NCBI GenBank assembly: GCA_050699435.1
Contig: JBOHGM010000004.1
Coordinates: forward strand, 1-64,000
Length of the DNA stretch: 64,000 nucleotides
Direction: 5' to 3'
From: GCA-003244245 sp050699435
Lineage (GTDB): Bacteria; Actinomycetota; Actinomycetes; Mycobacteriales; Pseudonocardiaceae
The position numbers and the translations under genes are program-made. The notes under the pieces are model-generated. The model searched no databases and was not told where the DNA came from. It was given only the letters and a program-made list of their open reading frames with translations. Shown piece by piece: positions 61,017-64,000 of this stretch (position 1 is its first letter; each line of letters begins with the position of its first letter).

Positions 61017-62486
61017 ATGAGCTCTGCCGACCGCGAGCACGCCGTCGTCGACGCAGTCCCTACCGAGCTGTTCATCAACGGCCGGTGGCGACCTGCCACC
61101 GGCGGTGGAACCTTCGACGTCGAGGACCCGTCCACCGGCAAGGTGCTGCGCGCGGTGGCCGACGCCACGCCTGAAGACGGGATGGCCGCGCTGGACGCCG
61201 CGGTCGCCGCGCAGGCGCAGTGGGCCCAGCACCCGCCCCGGGAGCGCGGCGAGATCCTGCGCCGGGCCTACGAGCTGATGATGGCGCGCCAGGAGGACCT
61301 CGCCCTGCTGATGACGCTGGAGATGGGCAAGCCGCTGGCCGAGTCCCGTAGCGAGGTGGCCTACGCCGCCGAGTTCTTCCGCTGGTTCGCCGAGGAGGGC
61401 GTTCGGATCGACGGCGACTTCGCCACTGCACCGGGCGGATCGGGGCGGTTCCTCGTGATGCGCCAGCCGGTCGGGCCCTCGCTGCTGATCACACCGTGGA
61501 ACTTCCCGGCCGCGATGGGCACCCGCAAGATCGGGCCTGCGGTGGCCGCTGGCTGCACGATGGTGCTGAAGCCGGCCAGCCTGACTCCCCTTTCGATGCT
61601 CGCGCTGACCGACATCCTGGCCGAGTGCGGGCTGCCCGACGGAGTGCTCAATGTTGTCCCCACCTCCAGTTCCAGGCGGGTGATGGAGCCGTTGATCCGC
61701 GACGGCCGGGCCCGCAAGCTCTCCTTCACTGGTTCCACCGAGGTGGGCCGCATGCTGCTGGAGCAGTGCTCCGAGCAGATCGTGCGGACGTCGATGGAGC
61801 TCGGCGGCAACGCGCCGTTTCTGGTCTTCCCCGACGCTGACCTCGACGCCGCCATCGAAGGCGCGATGATCGCGAAGATGCGCAACATCGGCGAAGCCTG
61901 CACCGCCGCTAATCGTTTCTACGTGCATGCCGATCTGGTCGAGGAGTTCTCCCACCGGCTGGCCGAGCGGATGGGCGCGTTGCGGATCGGCCGGGGCACC
62001 GAGGAGGGCGTACAGGTCGGCCCGCTGATCGAGGCCAAGGCGCGGGACAAGGTGCAGCACCTGGTCGACGACGCGATCGGCCGGGGCGTGCGGGTGCTCG
62101 TCGGCGGCGAGCCGGTAGACGCTCCCGGCTACTTCTACCGCCCGACGGTGCTCGTCGACGTGCCCTCCGATGCCGAGATGGCCCACGCCGAGATCTTCGG
62201 ACCGGTCGCGCCGATCTACTCGTTCAGCACCGAGGACGAGGTGCTGGCGGCCTCCAATGGCACCCCGTTCGGGCTGGTCAGCTACCTCTACACCAGCGAC
62301 CTGCAACGCGCCCTGCGGGTCTGCGAACGGCTGGAGGCCGGTATGGTCGGGCTCAACCAGGGCCTGGTGTCCAACCCGGCTGCGCCCTTCGGCGGCGTCA
62401 AGCACTCCGGCCTGGGCCGGGAGGGCGGCAAGGTGGGCATCGAGGAGTTCCTCGAAATCAAGTACATCGCCGTAGCCACTGGCTGA
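61017..62486 (+). CDS. gabD: NAD(P)-dependent succinate-semialdehyde dehydrogenase
   Basis: The 489-aa protein from the ATG at 61017 is a complete aldehyde dehydrogenase: LITPWNFPAAMGTRKIGPAV, KPASLTPLS, FTGSTEVGR, the catalytic Glu in SMELGGNAPFLVF, catalytic Cys in NIGEACTAANRFY, and EIFGPVAPIYSF. FVSYLYTSD-like and SGLGREGGKVGIEEFLEIKY segments at the C-terminus match SSADH. It oxidises the semialdehyde made by the divergent aminotransferase to succinate, feeding the TCA cycle. Confidence 0.92.
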   Translation: MSSADREHAVVDAVPTELFINGRWRPATGGGTFDVEDPSTGKVLRAVADATPEDGMAALDAAVAAQAQWAQHPPRERGEILRRAYELMMARQEDLALLMTLEMGKPLAESRSEVAYAAEFFRWFAEEGVRIDGDFATAPGGSGRFLVMRQPVGPSLLITPWNFPAAMGTRKIGPAVAAGCTMVLKPASLTPLSMLALTDILAECGLPDGVLNVVPTSSSRRVMEPLIRDGRARKLSFTGSTEVGRMLLEQCSEQIVRTSMELGGNAPFLVFPDADLDAAIEGAMIAKMRNIGEACTAANRFYVHADLVEEFSHRLAERMGALRIGRGTEEGVQVGPLIEAKARDKVQHLVDDAIGRGVRVLVGGEPVDAPGYFYRPTVLVDVPSDAEMAHAEIFGPVAPIYSFSTEDEVLAASNGTPFGLVSYLYTSDLQRALRVCERLEAGMVGLNQGLVSNPAAPFGGVKHSGLGREGGKVGIEEFLEIKYIAVATG

Positions 62487-62588
62487 CTGCATGAACAGCG
62501 CCCCGTTCATCGGGGTCCGGCGGCGGTGGCACCCCTCGTGATCACACTCAGTCCCGGGGGGACTGGCCGACCGTGGAGCGGGGAGTGA

Positions 62589-63452
62589 TCAGGGGTCGCC
62601 CAGACCGGCGGCCGACCGGGTATCAGGGGGAACAGGTTTCCGTCCAACTCCACCGAACTGGTACACCCCGGTCGGGGTGCCGATATCGGTGGGGTCGGGT
62701 CGCCACCGCGAGCACGAGACCACGCCGGGCTCCAGCAGCTCCAGGTGGTCGAAGAACCGGGTCAGTTCCTGGCGGGTGCGGGTCACGATCGGGGGTGTGG
62801 CGTTCTCGTTCCATAACCGGACCGCTTCGTCCACCGCTTCGGGGCAGATCTCTGCGGTGGGATGGGAGATCGCCAGATAGCTATCCGCGGGCAGGGCGTC
62901 CACGAGCCGGTTCACGATGGCGTGCGCCTGGTCAGTGTCGGGGATGAAGTTCAGGATTCCCAGCAGCATGAGCGCAACCGGCTGGGTGAAGTCCAGGGTC
63001 CGAGCGGCTTCCCGCAGGATGGTGTCGGTGTCACGCAGGTCCGCGTCGAGGTAATCGGTGGCGCCCTGCGGGGTACTGGTGAGCAAGGCGCGGGCGTGCA
63101 CCAAGACAAGCGGGTCGTTGTCGGCGTAGACGACGCGGCATGCTGGCGCGATCGCCTGGGCCACCTGGTGGGTGTTGTTCACGGTGGGCAGGCCGGTGCC
63201 GATATCGAGGAACTGCCGGATCCCCACCTCCGCGGCCAGGTAGCGGACCGCGCGGACCAGGAAACCCCGGTCGGCGCGGGCGCTGTCGGCGATGCCGGGG
63301 ATGATGGCGCGGATCTGCTCGCCGACTTCTTGGTCAACGGGGTAGTGGTCCTTGCCACCCAGCCAGTAGTTCCAGACCCGAGCCGTGTGCGCCACACTGG
63401 TGTCGATCACCGCACGCTGTCCATGCTCAGGGGTTGGTGAACCGCCGGTCAT
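62589..63452 (-). CDS. SAM-dependent methyltransferase (PF04672, former DUF574)
   Basis: The 287-aa protein carries the family's opening DTSVAHTARVWNYWLGGKDHY, the SAM-binding FLDIGTGLPTVNNTHQVAQ and VVYADNDPLVLVHARAL, and DLRDTDTILREA. PF04672 proteins are abundant in Streptomyces and Pseudonocardiaceae. They often neighbour small regulators; the substrate is unknown. Two small unknown genes lie upstream on the same strand. Confidence 0.88.
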   Translation of the reverse strand: MTGGSPTPEHGQRAVIDTSVAHTARVWNYWLGGKDHYPVDQEVGEQIRAIIPGIADSARADRGFLVRAVRYLAAEVGIRQFLDIGTGLPTVNNTHQVAQAIAPACRVVYADNDPLVLVHARALLTSTPQGATDYLDADLRDTDTILREAARTLDFTQPVALMLLGILNFIPDTDQAHAIVNRLVDALPADSYLAISHPTAEICPEAVDEAVRLWNENATPPIVTRTRQELTRFFDHLELLEPGVVSCSRWRPDPTDIGTPTGVYQFGGVGRKPVPPDTRSAAGLGDP

Positions 63453-63476
63453 GAGTATTCCTTCTCCCGCTGCGCA

Positions 63477-63767
63477 TCAACTGTTCACCGGCTTGCTTGT
63501 CTTCCGTTGTGTGCGGGTCAGCCATCGCTGGCCGTGCGCCCGGACATGGGCCAGGTCGACCCAGCCGTGCGGGGGGACTTCCACGGTCGCGAGTACGTCC
63601 GCGGTTGCATGGCTGCCCACCTGGTTGCCGAGCAGGATGTGGGCGGTGGTGTCCCCGCGTTGCCAGCGTATCGTGTATCCTTCCACGGGTGTTGCGCTGG
63701 CTCGGAGGTGCACCCACCCGATCGGGGCCGCATGCGCTGCAGTCCCGATCGGCTTTCTCGTCGCCAT
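63477..63767 (-). CDS. Small hypothetical protein (96 aa)
   Basis: It reads MATRKPIGTAAHAAPIGWVH, then YTIRWQRGDTTAHILLGNQV and a tail HVRAHGQRWLTRTQRKTSKP. It has no signal peptide or helix and no family that I recognise. It ends 24 bp before the methyltransferase start on the same strand, so the two are probably cotranscribed. Confidence 0.55.
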   Translation of the reverse strand: MATRKPIGTAAHAAPIGWVHLRASATPVEGYTIRWQRGDTTAHILLGNQVGSHATADVLATVEVPPHGWVDLAHVRAHGQRWLTRTQRKTSKPVNS

Positions 63768-63799
63768 AGTGCAGCCTTCCGGTCGGGAGTCCCGGGTGC

Positions 63800-64000
63800 T
63801 TAGTCCGTTTCTATGCTGATGATCTTCACGTCAGCCAGGAGCAGGGGCGTGCGGACCGCGACCAACCCTGTTGCGTAATCCAGATCTATGACCGTCCCGC
63901 TCCGAACATCCACCTTCAGCTCGTGCGGCCGATCGTGCGGGCGCCTGCGGTTTGCGTACACAATGCGCCGAGTCACCAGACCCCGCTGCGCTTTGCTCTT
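63800..64000 (-). CDS. Partial hypothetical protein, 5' end outside window
   Basis: An uninterrupted minus-strand frame runs in from the right edge and ends at TAA (63800-63802). It reads RRIVYANRRRPHDRPHELKV, VRSGTVIDLDYATGLVAVRT and LLADVKIISIETD. The pattern suggests a small beta-rich protein in the same operon as the two genes downstream. Family not recognised. Confidence 0.5.
   Translation of the reverse strand, partial: KSKAQRGLVTRRIVYANRRRPHDRPHELKVDVRSGTVIDLDYATGLVAVRTPLLLADVKIISIETD

Noticed and set aside
59610..62486. gabT/gabD-like pair as part of the siderophore cluster
   Set aside because: No iron box, a different type of operator, and a normal catabolic pairing; placed outside the cluster.
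60885..62510. A long open frame continuing the aminotransferase upstream to about 966 codons
   Set aside because: It is antisense to the clearly real dehydrogenase and has no conserved motif; the true start is the ATG at 60884.
1..64000. CRISPR arrays, tRNA or rRNA genes
   Set aside because: I saw no regularly spaced direct repeats and recognised no cloverleaf or rRNA sequence while reading, but a covariance-model search was not possible.

Overview
The window comes from a very GC-rich actinobacterium, most likely Pseudonocardiales (Saccharopolyspora/Amycolatopsis-like). The evidence is the codon usage, GTG starts, Tat-type lipoproteins, IdeR/DmdR-type iron boxes, a DUF574 (PF04672) methyltransferase, a DUF6343 protein and a TIGR03086 protein. 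No rRNA, tRNA or CRISPR array was recognised.

Region 1 (1-4.5 kb) is a graveyard. It holds a frameshifted serine recombinase, an IS1380-like transposase tail, a beta-lactamase-fold hydrolase pseudogene, and a macrolide-type glycosyltransferase fused by deletion to the tail of an MFS transporter. One compact, AT-richer DUF1697 gene (2584) stands intact among them. Region 2 (4.7-10 kb) carries an ABC exporter half-transporter, a TIGR03086 protein and a lone glgB.

Region 3 (10.1-20.8 kb) is a small defence island. A decayed serine recombinase is followed by an intact, translationally coupled four-gene DUF2397/DUF2398/SMC-like ATPase/TOPRIM cassette (11087-19260). This is a Wadjet (JetABCD)-type anti-plasmid system. 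Then come a DUF2283 gene and a MNT-HepT toxin-antitoxin pair whose HepT toxin has lost its middle.

Region 4 (20.8-58.8 kb) is an iron-regulated hydroxamate siderophore locus. Uptake parts are two lipoprotein receptors (23096, 30096), two FecCD permeases and an ATPase (26736-29793), plus a decayed second copy of the permease/ATPase unit (21907-22744). Assembly is by a two-protein NRPS (34812-47077) read as A(with inserted methyltransferase)-PCP-E / C-A-PCP-C-A-PCP-reductase, which predicts a tripeptide released reductively as an aldehyde or alcohol. Tailoring and support genes are a GNAT acyltransferase, an ornithine/lysine N-hydroxylase, a formyltransferase, MbtH, a phosphopantetheinyl transferase, alpha/beta hydrolases and an amidohydrolase. 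A heterodimeric IrtAB-like ABC pair and an FTR1/COG4280-like permease complete it. The most unusual gene is a 711-aa PLP protein (32027-34162) made of two class-III aminotransferase-like halves; the N-terminal half has lost its PLP lysine. It may aminate the aldehyde made by the reductase domain. Nine or ten iron-box-like sites mark the promoters.

Region 5 (58.9-64 kb) contains a VTT/DedA-like membrane protein, a divergent gabT/gabD-like pair around a GntR-type palindrome, a DUF574 methyltransferase, and two small unknown ORFs. The last of these runs off the right edge.
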